Below, piece by piece: positions 43,864-52,785 of a stretch of 58,430 bases of DNA (position 1 is its first letter; each line of letters begins with the position of its first letter). The notes beneath the pieces were generated by a model. The model ran no database searches, was not told the origin of the DNA, and saw only the letters and a program-made list of their open reading frames with translations. Location: contig JAGBMJ010000097.1 in assembly GCA_017634975.1 (NCBI GenBank), forward strand, positions 1 to 58,430, given 5' to 3'. Made by a program: the position numbers and the translations under genes. Source of the DNA: Lachnospiraceae bacterium (lineage in GTDB: Bacteria > Bacillota > Clostridia > Lachnospirales > Lachnospiraceae).

Positions 43864-44370
43864 ATGAAGAAGTTTTTAGCAGAATTTAAGGAGTTTGCAT
43901 TAAAGGGTAATGTCATGGATATGGCCATCGGTGTTATCATCGGTGCTGCGTTCGGCAACATCGTGACATCCCTGACAGAGAATTTTATCAATCCCCTGAT
44001 CGCAGTGATCTTTGGCGGCAACAGTGAGGACGGCTTACAGATCGGCGGACAGTTCAAAATCGCCGGAGTGGTATTTAATTACGGAGCATTTTTATCTGCA
44101 GTAGTAAACTTTCTGATCATCGCCCTGATCCTGTTTATCATGCTCAAGGCCATCAACGGTGCGGCGGAAAAGGCCAAAAAGCTGGCGTTGAAGAAGGCGG
44201 AAGAAGGCAAGGGAGATGAGCCGGCACCGGAAGATCCGGCAGATGTTGCCCTGCTGAAGGAGATGGTAGCGCTGATGAAGGAGAGCAATCCGGATGCAGC
44301 TAAGAAGGTAGAAGAGAAGCGTGCGGAAGCTTTGAAGAAGGCAGAGAAGGAAGCAGAAGAGGCAAAATAA
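43864..44370 (+). CDS. mscL: Large-conductance mechanosensitive channel MscL
   Basis: 168 residues. MKKFLAEFKEFALKGNVMDMAIGVIIGAAFG is the conserved N-terminal helix and TM1, with TM2 near FLIIALILFIMLKAI. The cytoplasmic tail is longer than usual, with AAEKAKKLALKKAEEG and a second charged helix; a helical bundle is expected. It opens under strong membrane tension to protect cells from osmotic downshift. Strong promoter and terminator make it an independent unit. Confidence 0.95.
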   Translation: MKKFLAEFKEFALKGNVMDMAIGVIIGAAFGNIVTSLTENFINPLIAVIFGGNSEDGLQIGGQFKIAGVVFNYGAFLSAVVNFLIIALILFIMLKAINGAAEKAKKLALKKAEEGKGDEPAPEDPADVALLKEMVALMKESNPDAAKKVEEKRAEALKKAEKEAEEAK

Positions 44371-44407
44371 ATCTGTGCTTTCGAAGCAAGATATATAAAC
44401 AATTCAG

Positions 44408-44445
44408 GCGCTGTTCCCGAAATAGAAAGGGAACGGCGCTTTTTG
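44408..44445 (+). terminator. Terminator of mscL
   Basis: GCGCTGTTCCC (44408-44418) pairs with GGGAACGGCGC (44429-44439, one G-T), followed by TTTTT. Confidence 0.9.
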
Positions 44446-44485
44446 TATAGAATCGAACGGCTTTAAGAAATATTTTGTTAACCTC

Positions 44486-44512
44486 TAAAGTCTTATGGGA
44501 AGTTGCCGATAT
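44486..44512 (+). promoter_or_regulatory. Sigma-28 (sigma-D) promoter of flgM
   Basis: TAAA (44486-44489), exactly 15 nt, then GCCGATAT (44505-44512) is the perfect Gram-positive sigma-D consensus. The FlgM start lies 62 nt downstream. As FlgM is the anti-sigma-28 factor, this forms a negative feedback loop. Confidence 0.9.
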
Positions 44513-44574
44513 TTAAAACAAGAGTTGAGAAAGTGAGTATCGCAGCACAAGAAAGGTAAAGGAGGAATGGGAAT

Positions 44575-44856
44575 ATGATCCGAGTAGATACATATTCGCA
44601 GATCCAAAATTTGTATAATGTTTCCAAACCTGCGGGGAATCGGGAAAGCGCGAAAGCGGCGGCTCCGGATTTTAAAGACAGGCTGAACATTTCAGGACAG
44701 GGTAAGGATCTGCAGGTGGCAAAACAGGCGGTGGCAGCAACGCCGGATATCCGGGAGGATCGTGTGGCAGCACTGAAGGCGGCTTACCAGAGCGGCACGT
44801 ATAATATCAGTGCAAATGCAGTGGCAGATAAGATCCTGGAGAATTACGAACTGTAA
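44575..44856 (+). CDS. flgM: FlgM, anti-sigma-28 factor
   Basis: 93 residues. The N-terminus is disordered and basic; the C-terminal RVAALKAAYQSGTYNISANAVADKILENYEL is the sigma-28-binding FlgM helix region. It binds and blocks sigma-28 until it is exported through the finished hook. A strong AAAGGAGG site precedes the ATG. It opens the flagellar late-gene block under a sigma-28 promoter. Confidence 0.92.
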   Translation: MIRVDTYSQIQNLYNVSKPAGNRESAKAAAPDFKDRLNISGQGKDLQVAKQAVAATPDIREDRVAALKAAYQSGTYNISANAVADKILENYEL

Positions 44857-44890
44857 AAAGGGATGCAAATAACTGTTGCAAGCAGTTATG

Positions 44891-44932
44891 AAAACGGTAT
44901 CTGTAAGGCAAAACCTGCAGGTACCGTTTTTT
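44891..44932 (+). terminator. Hairpin between flgM and flgN
   Basis: AAAACGGTA (44891-44899) pairs with TACCGTTTT (44922-44930), with CTG/CAG inside, then TT. A smaller TAACTG/CAGTTA hairpin precedes it (44870-44888). It may separate flgM from flgN or reduce downstream expression. Confidence 0.6.
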
Positions 44933-44984
44933 ACCTTATCGGGACAAGAAAAACGCTATTTTAAGGTATTGGGAGGACAGTAAA

Positions 44985-45500
44985 ATGGCCAGTCTGATGG
45001 AACATATCATAGAGGTGCTGGAGCAGGAGAATACGGAGTACCGGACGCTCATCAAACTCTCGGAGGAAAAGACGCCGATCATCATCAAAGCAGATTTGGA
45101 GAATTTAAACCGCATCACAGAGGCAGAACAGGTGATCGTGGCACGGATCCAGAAACTGGAAAAAGACCGGATGAGCACGATGGCAGATATCGCGGAAGTA
45201 ACGAATCTTAAGCCGGATATCAAGCTGGGGGACCTGATCACGATGATGGACAAGCATCCGGAGGAACAGAAGAAACTGCAGGATCTGCATGACCGTCTGA
45301 AGGAGACCATGCGCCGGATGAAGCAGGTGAACGAACAGAACCGTGATCTGCTGCAGGATTCGCTGGAGATGGTGCAGTTTGAGATGAATCTGCTGCAATC
45401 CCTAAAGACAGCGCCCGAAACAGCCGATTATAATAGTAGCGCATACGCAAACGGAAGCATTATGGGGAGCGGGACAAAGCGCTTTGATGCAAAACAGTAA
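44985..45500 (+). CDS. flgN: FlgN-type flagellar export chaperone
   Basis: 171 residues, all-helical and acidic/basic alternating (LMEHIIEVLEQENTEYRTLIKLSEEKTPIII, MDKHPEEQKKLQDLHDRLKETMRRMKQVNEQN). It is the FlgN-family position, immediately before flgK, whose product (with FlgL) it holds for export. No catalytic motif. The C-terminal SAYANGSIMGSGTKRFDAKQ resembles the FlgK/FlgL-facing tail. Confidence 0.85.
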   Translation: MASLMEHIIEVLEQENTEYRTLIKLSEEKTPIIIKADLENLNRITEAEQVIVARIQKLEKDRMSTMADIAEVTNLKPDIKLGDLITMMDKHPEEQKKLQDLHDRLKETMRRMKQVNEQNRDLLQDSLEMVQFEMNLLQSLKTAPETADYNSSAYANGSIMGSGTKRFDAKQ

Positions 45501-45521
45501 AATGCGAAGAGGGAAGAGCTT

Positions 45522-47288
45522 ATGGGTTTGTTTTCCAATCTTTACATAGGAACCTCGGGACTGCAGTCCAGCCAGGAGGCACTGAACATGGTGGCGCATA
45601 ACGTCACCAATGCCGACACCGAGGGCTATACCAGACAGCAGGTATCCTACGGGACCAGAGAATACCATCGTCTGTCCAATTCGTCGATCGGTGTGTCGAT
45701 GAAGCAGACCGGTCTGGGCGTGTACATCACGGAAGTACGTCAGGTGCGTGACCGTTTTGTGGATGCTTCGTACCGGAACCAGGCAGGACGCCAGGGCTTC
45801 TACAACGAATCCTATTCGGCGATCGAGGAGATCCAGGGGATCTTCGGCGAGCTGGACGGACCGACGTTTGAAAACTCCATGAACGATCTGCAGACGGCAC
45901 TGGCGGAACTGGCCAAGGAGCCTACCAGTGAAGTCAAGCAGTCGATGGCCGTACAGTATGCAAACTCCTTTGTGGAAGCGGCACAGAACGTGTACCGCGA
46001 TCTTTCCAATTATCAGGATAAACTGAACCAGCGCATTCAGGGCGCGGTGGATGAGATCAATGCTCTGGGGCACGAGATCTACACGCTGAACCAGAAGATC
46101 CGCGGGATCGCTACCGGCGGTGTGGAGAATCCCAATGATCTGTATGACCAGAGAAACCTGGCGCTGGATAAGCTGGGGGCGATGATCAATATCAGCTATC
46201 GTGAGGACAAATTCGGAAACGTGCTGGTGAAAGCGGAAAACCATGACTTCGTATCTATGAACGGCGTGAATGAGATGGCGTGCCAGGCAGAAGACGATGA
46301 GACGGTCGGAGAACCGGGCTTCTACAACGTGTTCTGGACAGACGGTGCTACCGTGGAAGCACGCGATGAGCATGGGCAGATCGTCAGGTATGTACAGGAT
46401 ACCGTACGCAACAATCCGCATACCGATCCGCCGACCGTGGCGACCGGAGCTGTATATAACTGGAATCTGCCGATCTCGTCCAAGCTGGATACGGATGTGG
46501 GGACCTTAAAGGGGCTGCTGCTGGCACGCGGCAACCATCGCGGAAACTTTACGGATCTGCAGGATGAAGAGACTTACGCCACTGTATCCGATTCCATCCT
46601 GATGAACGTGATGGCGGAATTTGACGGACTGGTACACAATGCGGTAACCGCGATGAACAACGTGCTGAAAGAGGCGGCGGAAGCCGTGGATCCCGCTTTT
46701 GGATATCTGCGGGACAAGAACGGAAACGTCATCCAGCTGTTTGAGCGTATCTCCTGTGAGGAGTATCTGGAAGACGGAACCCACGTGGATGAGGATCTGC
46801 CGAGAACGGACGTGAATCCGCTTAACCAGAAAAAGACATACCACCCGGGAGACAATACTACCTGGTTTACCACAGCCAATCTGGTGGTGAACGAGGATCT
46901 GCGGCAGCACCCGACCCATCTGGGACTGAAACTGCCGGATGCATCGGAAGACGGCGGAAACGGCACGGCAGAGAAGCTGCGGGATGTGTTCCAAAATGAG
47001 GATTATCTGCTGAACCCGACCTTGGCAAACAAGACTTCGCTGCGGCGCTATTATGCAAACTTTGTAGCACAGATCGCCAACTCCGGGAATGTCTACCAGA
47101 ACCTGAAAGACAATCAGGATCTGACAGTGGAGGCCGTGGAAGCCAACCGGCAGGGTTCCATCGGTGTGGCGACCGATGAAGAGCTGGCCAATATGGTGAA
47201 GTTCCAGAATGCCTACAATGCCAGCAGCCGTTTTATCAATGTGATCGACGAGTGCATCGAGCACATCATCAATACACTTGGAACGTAA
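45522..47288 (+). CDS. flgK: Flagellar hook-associated protein FlgK (first copy)
   Basis: 588 residues. SNLYIGTSGLQSSQEALNMVAHNVTNADTEGYTRQQV is the FlgK/rod-hook N-terminal motif, and the C-terminal ANMVKFQNAYNASSRFINVIDE is the flagellar-protein coiled-coil end. It forms the hook-filament junction. It starts 21 nt after flgN. A larger FlgK paralogue follows 26 nt downstream. Confidence 0.93.
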   Translation: MGLFSNLYIGTSGLQSSQEALNMVAHNVTNADTEGYTRQQVSYGTREYHRLSNSSIGVSMKQTGLGVYITEVRQVRDRFVDASYRNQAGRQGFYNESYSAIEEIQGIFGELDGPTFENSMNDLQTALAELAKEPTSEVKQSMAVQYANSFVEAAQNVYRDLSNYQDKLNQRIQGAVDEINALGHEIYTLNQKIRGIATGGVENPNDLYDQRNLALDKLGAMINISYREDKFGNVLVKAENHDFVSMNGVNEMACQAEDDETVGEPGFYNVFWTDGATVEARDEHGQIVRYVQDTVRNNPHTDPPTVATGAVYNWNLPISSKLDTDVGTLKGLLLARGNHRGNFTDLQDEETYATVSDSILMNVMAEFDGLVHNAVTAMNNVLKEAAEAVDPAFGYLRDKNGNVIQLFERISCEEYLEDGTHVDEDLPRTDVNPLNQKKTYHPGDNTTWFTTANLVVNEDLRQHPTHLGLKLPDASEDGGNGTAEKLRDVFQNEDYLLNPTLANKTSLRRYYANFVAQIANSGNVYQNLKDNQDLTVEAVEANRQGSIGVATDEELANMVKFQNAYNASSRFINVIDECIEHIINTLGT

Positions 47289-47314
47289 GTTATCAGTAGA
47301 ATGAGGTAAAGCCT

Positions 47315-49507
47315 ATGTCATCCACTTTTATGGGACTCAATACCGCATATACCGGTCTGCAGGCAGCCAATGCAGCCTTGAATACGACTGCGAACAATAT
47401 CGCAAACATCGAGACCAAGGGCTACAGCCGGCAGCAGGTGACCACACAGGCTGCGGAAGCCATCCGTATGTTTACTACCTACGGCTGCGTGGGGGCAGGT
47501 GTGGAGACGATCGCGATCGAGCGGATCCGGGATACTTTTTATGACAATAAGTACTGGGGAAACCAGACACAGCTGGGGCAGTACGAAGTGCAGAAGTATT
47601 ATATGGAATGCGTCGAGGATTATTATAAAGACGATGACATGATCAAGGGTTTCACCACGATCTTCAACGAGTATGACAATGCGATGCAGGAGCTGGCGAA
47701 GAACCCGGATGATACGAAGTACCGGCAGCAGATGATCGGTGCGGCAGGAAATCTGACTACCTATTTCCGGGATACCTATAGCAATATGCAGAAACTGCAG
47801 GACGATGTAAACCAGGAGATCAAGGTGAATATCGACCGGATCAATTCCATCGTGGAAGAGGTCGCTTCCCTAAACAAGCAGGTAAATGTCATCGAGATGA
47901 ACTCCGGTGCGGTAGCGAATGAGCTGCGTGACCAGCGTGATATCCTGATCGATGAGCTGGCGGAGATCGCGGATGTGGAAGTGACCGAAGTGCCGGTGAT
48001 CGATTATACCGATGTGGGGCGCGATACCGGCGGTACGCGTTATCTGGTGAAGGTGTGCGGGGAGCAGCTGGTGGACGGCAACAGCTATAAGACCCTGACC
48101 TGCGTGCCGCGGGAAAGTACGGTGAAGGTGAACCAGACAGATATCCAGGGGCTGTTTGATATCTATATCTCCGGAGAGAGTGACTGGACGGCAGACGATT
48201 ACCGGCGTAAGGGGGATGCGGTGCAGGTGTACAGTGCGACAGCCGGCGGCAAACTGGCCGGACTGTTCCAGATGCGCGACGGGAATAACGGCGAGTATTT
48301 CCAGGGGAGTGTAGCCGGCACCGGGATGACGACGGATACCGACGGCAAGAGCGCGCAGACGGTGACGATCCGCACAACGGAGAACCACCTGAAGGACTTG
48401 ACCAAGCTGAACCTGACGCAGAGCGGCGGCATCATCCAGATCGCAAATCAGAATTATTACTTCAAGGAATGGACCTACAGCTATACGGAAGGATCTCCGT
48501 ATGCGGAATATACCATCACGCTGGACAATGAGAGAAATCTGGATCTGAACGGAAATGTACGCTTCGTGCCGGACAGTGCGAGGGATAAAGAAGCGGCCAT
48601 CGGCAGTGCCGTGCATTACCAAGGGGTTCCGTACTATCTGTCCCAGATGAATGAGTGGGTACGTCTGTATGCACAGGCGGCGAATGATATCGTACAGGGT
48701 GGCAAGCTCGATGACGGAAGCGACGGACATGTGATGTTTACCGGCGAGCATCCGGTCAGCGGAAGGGATCTGGTACGCAGCAAGACCGACCGTGTGGACG
48801 GGACGGATGCAAGTGGTAAAGACGTGCGCTATACGATCGCTGATTTTACCGGAAGCACGCGGACCATGGAACTGGATGGTACGTCGAACTTTAAGCTGGG
48901 TGTGAAGAACGCGACGTCCGGCGGATCGATCCTGACAGATGAGACGGGGACGAAGTACGAGGTGACGGCGCTGTCCGGCAATACCTATACGCTGACCAGT
49001 CAGAAAGACGGCAGCACGAAAACGGTGACCGTGAACGGCACAAACGGTGTGATCAATACCGGTGACAGCTACTATATGACACAGGGCGGCAATTTCACCG
49101 TGAACTCCGAGCTGGAGGATCCGGATCACGGAGCGGAATTTCTGGCAACCCGCAGCGAGCTGAAACAGGAAAGCAGCGGTGTGGAAAAGAATGATATCGT
49201 GAAGACTCTCCTGAAGCTGCGGACGGATAAGAGTATGATGAGCTTCCGCGGCTGCGCGGCGGATCAGTATCTGGTGAATATGCTGGGAGATGTGGCGCTG
49301 AACTCGCAGAGGTCGCAGTTGTTTACCGAAAACTATACTTATATGCAGAAGAACATTCAGAACCAGCGCTACAGTGTGAGTGGCGTGGATAACGACGAGG
49401 AAGCGGTGAACCTGAGCAAATTCCAGCAGCAGTACAACATCGCGTCCAAGATGATTCAGGTGCTGAAGGAAGTGTATGACAGACTGATCCTGCAGACAGG
49501 GGTGTAA
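47315..49507 (+). CDS. flgK: Flagellar hook-associated protein FlgK (second, longer copy)
   Basis: 730 residues. The N-terminus MGLNTAYTGLQAANAALNTTANNIANIETKGYSRQQV and the C-terminal NLSKFQQQYNIASKMIQVLKEVYDRL match FlgK. About 140 residues more than the first copy come from the central domain, around ADFTGSTRTMELDGTSNFKLGVKNATSGGSI, a beta-rich insert probably exposed on the surface. Two tandem FlgK genes may form a mixed junction or one may be specialised. It sits 10 nt before flgL in the same operon. Confidence 0.9.
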   Translation: MSSTFMGLNTAYTGLQAANAALNTTANNIANIETKGYSRQQVTTQAAEAIRMFTTYGCVGAGVETIAIERIRDTFYDNKYWGNQTQLGQYEVQKYYMECVEDYYKDDDMIKGFTTIFNEYDNAMQELAKNPDDTKYRQQMIGAAGNLTTYFRDTYSNMQKLQDDVNQEIKVNIDRINSIVEEVASLNKQVNVIEMNSGAVANELRDQRDILIDELAEIADVEVTEVPVIDYTDVGRDTGGTRYLVKVCGEQLVDGNSYKTLTCVPRESTVKVNQTDIQGLFDIYISGESDWTADDYRRKGDAVQVYSATAGGKLAGLFQMRDGNNGEYFQGSVAGTGMTTDTDGKSAQTVTIRTTENHLKDLTKLNLTQSGGIIQIANQNYYFKEWTYSYTEGSPYAEYTITLDNERNLDLNGNVRFVPDSARDKEAAIGSAVHYQGVPYYLSQMNEWVRLYAQAANDIVQGGKLDDGSDGHVMFTGEHPVSGRDLVRSKTDRVDGTDASGKDVRYTIADFTGSTRTMELDGTSNFKLGVKNATSGGSILTDETGTKYEVTALSGNTYTLTSQKDGSTKTVTVNGTNGVINTGDSYYMTQGGNFTVNSELEDPDHGAEFLATRSELKQESSGVEKNDIVKTLLKLRTDKSMMSFRGCAADQYLVNMLGDVALNSQRSQLFTENYTYMQKNIQNQRYSVSGVDNDEEAVNLSKFQQQYNIASKMIQVLKEVYDRLILQTGV

Positions 49508-49517
49508 GGAGGTTTTT

Positions 49518-51053
49518 ATGAGAATCACAAACAAAGTAATGCAGAACAATGTGCTTTCGAATATCAATAAGAACAAGATGATGCAGGACAGCTTAAATAC
49601 CCAGCTGTCAACCGGCAAGAAGATCCAGAAACCCTCCGAAGATCCGGTCGTGGCGATTCGTGCACTGCGTCTGCGTACCGATCTGTCCCAGATCCAGCAG
49701 TTCTATAAGAAGAATATCCCGGATGCACAGTCCTGGCTGCAGCTGACCGAGACCGCGATCAAAACGACGGTATCGGTGGTAAAGAGTATGATCACCGAGT
49801 GCGAGAGGGGTGCTTCTGATTCTCTGGAAACTTCTGACCGTGAGAAGATCATCGACAGCCTGCGTGCCCTGCGGGATGAGGCATACAAGACCGGTGACGC
49901 GGATTATGCCGGGCGTTATATCTTTACCGGATACCGCACGGATACTTCCCTGACCTTTGCCAAGCCGATGGAGAAGGAATACCAGATCACCGAGGCGTTT
50001 GAGTTTAAAGATCTGGATGAGATGACGGCAGTGAATACCGCGAATCTGTATGATATCACGGAAGCAAACTACAATGGTGTGAATCTCGTGGAGCAGAATA
50101 TCGATACGTCTACCTACTATCGTTTCCGTCTGGCCTATGACGGACTAGATAAAATGGTACCGAAGCAGGATCTGGACGGGAATGCTCTGACCGCGGCGAT
50201 CACGGTGCGCGCGAAGGAGGGTGAAACGCCTACGGCATACACCTATCAGCCGGTTTTGGTGAATGATGCGGAAACTGCGTACAAGAATGCAGCAAATAAC
50301 CAGACAGCGTGCTATCTGGTACCATCGACCGGTGAGCTGGTCATGGGGAAAGAAGTATATAATAAGTTTAATCAGGAAGGTGTCAGCTACAATATCACCT
50401 ATAACAAGAGCAACTGGGCAGCAACGGATCTGCGGCCGGAACATTACTTCTACTGTGAGTCCCATAACGATCAGGATCTGAACGTAAAGTACAATCCGAC
50501 GTATCTGACCGGAAACGCATCTCCGGATCAGAAGATCGAGTATCAGGTGGGCTTTGACCAGCATGTACAGGTGAATACTTATGCATGTGACGTGTATAAG
50601 CACGATATCAGCCGGGATGTGGATGAGATCATCGATCTGGCAGCGAATGTGAGCAAGGTGGAAGAGATGGTGAAACGCCTGGAAACGATGCAGCAGGATC
50701 CGGCAAAGAACCAGGACAAGATCGAACTGCAGATGGCGGCAGCAAAGAAAGCGCAGACCTATATGAATGACCAGCTGCAGAAGCGTTTCAGTAAATATAT
50801 CACCAATTCGCAAGGGTATCTGAATGATATCGATGAAGCGCTTACGATCGTCGGAAACCGTTCCAAGCGTGTGTCTCTGGCGGAGAACCGTCTGAGTGAC
50901 CAGGAAACCTCTTTTATGACCCTGCAGTCCAATAATGAAGATGCCGATGCTACCGAAGTGGCAGTAAAGCTCTCCAGTGCAGAAGTATCCTATGAAGCGG
51001 CATTGATGGCTACCGGTAAGATGATACAGAATACGCTGCTGAACTATCTGTAG
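49518..51053 (+). CDS. flgL: Flagellar hook-filament junction protein FlgL
   Basis: 511 residues, longer than the usual ~300. The N-terminus MRITNKVMQNNVLSNINKNKMMQDSLNTQLSTGKKI is the FlgL/flagellin D0 region, and the C-terminal ATEVAVKLSSAEVSYEAALMATGKMI matches the other end of the coil. The central residues ~190-360 are an extra domain. A GGAGG site at 49508 follows the FlgK2 stop. It is the second junction protein between hook and filament. Confidence 0.92.
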   Translation: MRITNKVMQNNVLSNINKNKMMQDSLNTQLSTGKKIQKPSEDPVVAIRALRLRTDLSQIQQFYKKNIPDAQSWLQLTETAIKTTVSVVKSMITECERGASDSLETSDREKIIDSLRALRDEAYKTGDADYAGRYIFTGYRTDTSLTFAKPMEKEYQITEAFEFKDLDEMTAVNTANLYDITEANYNGVNLVEQNIDTSTYYRFRLAYDGLDKMVPKQDLDGNALTAAITVRAKEGETPTAYTYQPVLVNDAETAYKNAANNQTACYLVPSTGELVMGKEVYNKFNQEGVSYNITYNKSNWAATDLRPEHYFYCESHNDQDLNVKYNPTYLTGNASPDQKIEYQVGFDQHVQVNTYACDVYKHDISRDVDEIIDLAANVSKVEEMVKRLETMQQDPAKNQDKIELQMAAAKKAQTYMNDQLQKRFSKYITNSQGYLNDIDEALTIVGNRSKRVSLAENRLSDQETSFMTLQSNNEDADATEVAVKLSSAEVSYEAALMATGKMIQNTLLNYL

Positions 51054-51070
51054 AAGCAGAGAGAATAGTG

Positions 51071-51604
51071 ATGAAAAAAGTCGATTACAAATATAGTGTT
51101 TCAGATATTTTTGCTTTACCGGAAGGGCAGCGGGGAGAATTGATCGATGGCGATCTGTATATGATGGCACCGCCGCGTTTTCGGCATCAGCGCATTTTAA
51201 CGGGAATTACAGCACGCATATATAATTATATAGAAAAGAACAAGGGGAAATGTGTGGTTGTTCCTGCACCTTTCGGAGTATTTCTGGAGGAAGATGATCA
51301 AAACTATGTAGAGCCGGATATCTCTGTGATCTGTGATCCCGATAAGATCAAAGAGGATGGATGCCATGGAGCACCGGACTGGATCATCGAGATCGTATCC
51401 CCGGCCAGCAGGAAGATGGATTGCTTTATCAAGCTGGAAAGCTATCGCAAAGCCGGCGTTCGTGAGTATTGGATCGTGGATCCCGAGACAAGCAAGGTCA
51501 GGGTGTATGATTTTGGAAAAGCAGAGGAAAAGAACTATACGTTTGCGGATGTGATCCCGGTGGGGATTTATGAGGATTTTGAAATCAATATGAAAGAAAT
51601 CTGA
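51071..51604 (+). CDS. Uma2 family (PD-(D/E)XK-like) endonuclease
   Basis: 177 residues, starting at ATG 51071. The family pattern is clear: LPEGQRGELIDGDLYMMAPPRFRHQ, then PFGVFLEEDDQNYVEPDISVICD with the Asp and PDWIIEIVSPASRKMD with ExV, followed by KLESYRKAGVREYWIVDPE. Uma2 proteins are abundant in cyanobacteria and Firmicutes, and no substrate is known. It interrupts the flagellar gene order between flgL and fliW. Two hairpins follow it (51610-51649 and 51656-51693). Confidence 0.88.
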   Translation: MKKVDYKYSVSDIFALPEGQRGELIDGDLYMMAPPRFRHQRILTGITARIYNYIEKNKGKCVVVPAPFGVFLEEDDQNYVEPDISVICDPDKIKEDGCHGAPDWIIEIVSPASRKMDCFIKLESYRKAGVREYWIVDPETSKVRVYDFGKAEEKNYTFADVIPVGIYEDFEINMKEI

Positions 51605-51655
51605 CAGGGGAGCACGCGAGGAGATTAGCCGCTAAAGCGGCACGTGCTCGGCGCA

Positions 51656-51693
51656 ACTCATAAACGAAACGGCAAGCCATTTCGTTTATGAGT
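51656..51693 (+). terminator. Hairpins after the Uma2 gene
   Basis: ACTCATAAACGAAA (51656-51669) pairs perfectly with TTTCGTTTATGAGT (51680-51693). A second hairpin GAGCACG/CGTGCTC with inner GCCGC/GCGGC lies just before (51610-51649). There is no long T-run. Confidence 0.6.
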
Positions 51694-51718
51694 ATATAAA
51701 TAATCCACAAAATCACAC

Positions 51719-51747
51719 TTGTAACCGTGGATAATTTAGGTTATAAT
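51719..51747 (+). promoter_or_regulatory. Sigma-A promoter of fliW-csrA
   Basis: TTGTAA (51719-51724), 17-nt spacer, TATAAT (51742-51747). fliW-csrA thus have a separate promoter after the Uma2 gene and its hairpins. Confidence 0.75.
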
Positions 51748-51829
51748 ATACTATAACTACGGTAAGAGCCGGAGAAGGAGATAAGAAGGTTAGGTATTTA
51801 GCAGACAACAGAAAAGGAGAGTGTGGGGT

Positions 51830-52291
51830 ATGGTTATCAAGACGAGGATTTTTGGTGAGGTTACGATCGATGATGAAAAAATGATCCATTTTCCGAATGG
51901 TATCGTGGGATTTCCGGAACTGACGGATTTTGCGTTGATCCATGATGCAGAGAAGGGAAACCAGGGCGGTATCCGCTGGCTGCAGAGCGTGCAGGAACCG
52001 AATTTTGCGATGCCGGTGGTGGATCCGCTGGTGATCCGTACGGATTACAATCCCAGTGTGGATGATGAGCTGCTCAAAGTGATCGGTGATGGCGATAACC
52101 TGCTGGTGCTGGTGACGATCACTGTGCCTACGGACCTTAAGAAGATGAGCATCAATCTGAAAGCTCCGCTGGTTGTTAACGTAGATACCCGCAAGGCAGT
52201 ACAGGTGGTTCTGGAGGATGACTTCCCGGTGAAGTTCCAGATCTATGATATCCTGAAGGCAAATCAGGAAGCGGCGAAGAAGAGCGAATAA
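51830..52291 (+). CDS. fliW: Flagellar assembly factor FliW
   Basis: 153 residues. The family's N-terminal block TRIFGEVTIDDEKMIHFPNGIVGFPELTDF is intact, followed by NFAMPVVDPLVI and NLKAPLVVNVDTRKAVQVVLED. FliW binds flagellin, and when free binds CsrA to release flagellin mRNA. ATG 51830 is used; AAGGAG lies at 51813-51818. It is directly upstream of csrA, as in other Gram-positives. Confidence 0.95.
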   Translation: MVIKTRIFGEVTIDDEKMIHFPNGIVGFPELTDFALIHDAEKGNQGGIRWLQSVQEPNFAMPVVDPLVIRTDYNPSVDDELLKVIGDGDNLLVLVTITVPTDLKKMSINLKAPLVVNVDTRKAVQVVLEDDFPVKFQIYDILKANQEAAKKSE

Positions 52292-52319
52292 GAAATAAAA
52301 CGAGAAAGAGGTGAGTAGC

Positions 52320-52541
52320 ATGCTCGCATTGTCCCGCAAAAAGGGCGAGGCACTGGTGGTCGGTAATAATATCGAGATCACGATTCTGGAAGTAAAAGGA
52401 GATCAGATCAAGATCGGAATTAAAGCTCCCAAGGAAGTGCCCATCTATCGAAAGGAAGTCTACGAGCAGATCCAGCAGGCCAATAAAGAGGCAATGGCAG
52501 ATCAGACGCCGGAAGCGATCAGCAAGCTGTTCAATAATTGA
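52320..52541 (+). CDS. csrA: Carbon storage regulator CsrA
   Basis: 73 residues. MLALSRKKGEALVVGNNIEITILEVKGDQIKIGIKAPKEVPIYRKEV is a complete CsrA. It binds GGA motifs in mRNA leaders; the flagellin leader in this window has one in a hairpin loop (57202-57217). The GAAAGAGGTGAG site precedes the ATG. The FliW-CsrA pair provides homeostatic control of flagellin synthesis. Confidence 0.95.
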   Translation: MLALSRKKGEALVVGNNIEITILEVKGDQIKIGIKAPKEVPIYRKEVYEQIQQANKEAMADQTPEAISKLFNN

Positions 52542-52555
52542 AAATAATTTATCCT

Positions 52556-52600
52556 TTAGTTATCTCTTATGTCAGTTGATATAAGAGATAACTTATATAT
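52556..52600. repeat. Left copy of the 45-bp hairpin direct repeat
   Basis: AGTTATCTCTTAT (52558-52570) pairs with ATAAGAGATAACT (52581-52593). The whole ~45-bp segment is repeated in the same direction at 53626-53669, with only the loop changed. Confidence 0.85.
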
Positions 52601-52742
52601 AGGGGATGGGTTTTGCTCTTTTTCTGTATTATCAGCACGTTGACAATTTTGGCCTTTACATCCGGATTGAAATATGATACTATTCAAATTACATTTTTGG
52701 AGGCATATCTGGATGATTCATCCGATTTTCTATGAACTGTAC

Positions 52743-52771
52743 TTGTAACTAAATTGCAGAAACCGTATAAT
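52743..52771 (+). promoter_or_regulatory. Promoter of the GNAT module
   Basis: TTGTAA (52743-52748), 17-nt spacer and TATAAT (52766-52771), only ~15 nt before the ATG at 52786, so the module has its own promoter inside the flagellar block. Confidence 0.75.
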
Positions 52772-52785
52772 GAAAGGAGAAGCGG

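Noticed and set aside
44891-44932. Cyclic-di-GMP riboswitch before flgN
   Set aside because: An AAGGCAAAACC piece recalls the class I core, but the two-helix frame and other conserved bases are absent; it fits a terminator-type hairpin.
47870-49618. A 582-codon reverse frame across flgK2
   Set aside because: Mirror frame of flgK2 with no family motif and no start signal.
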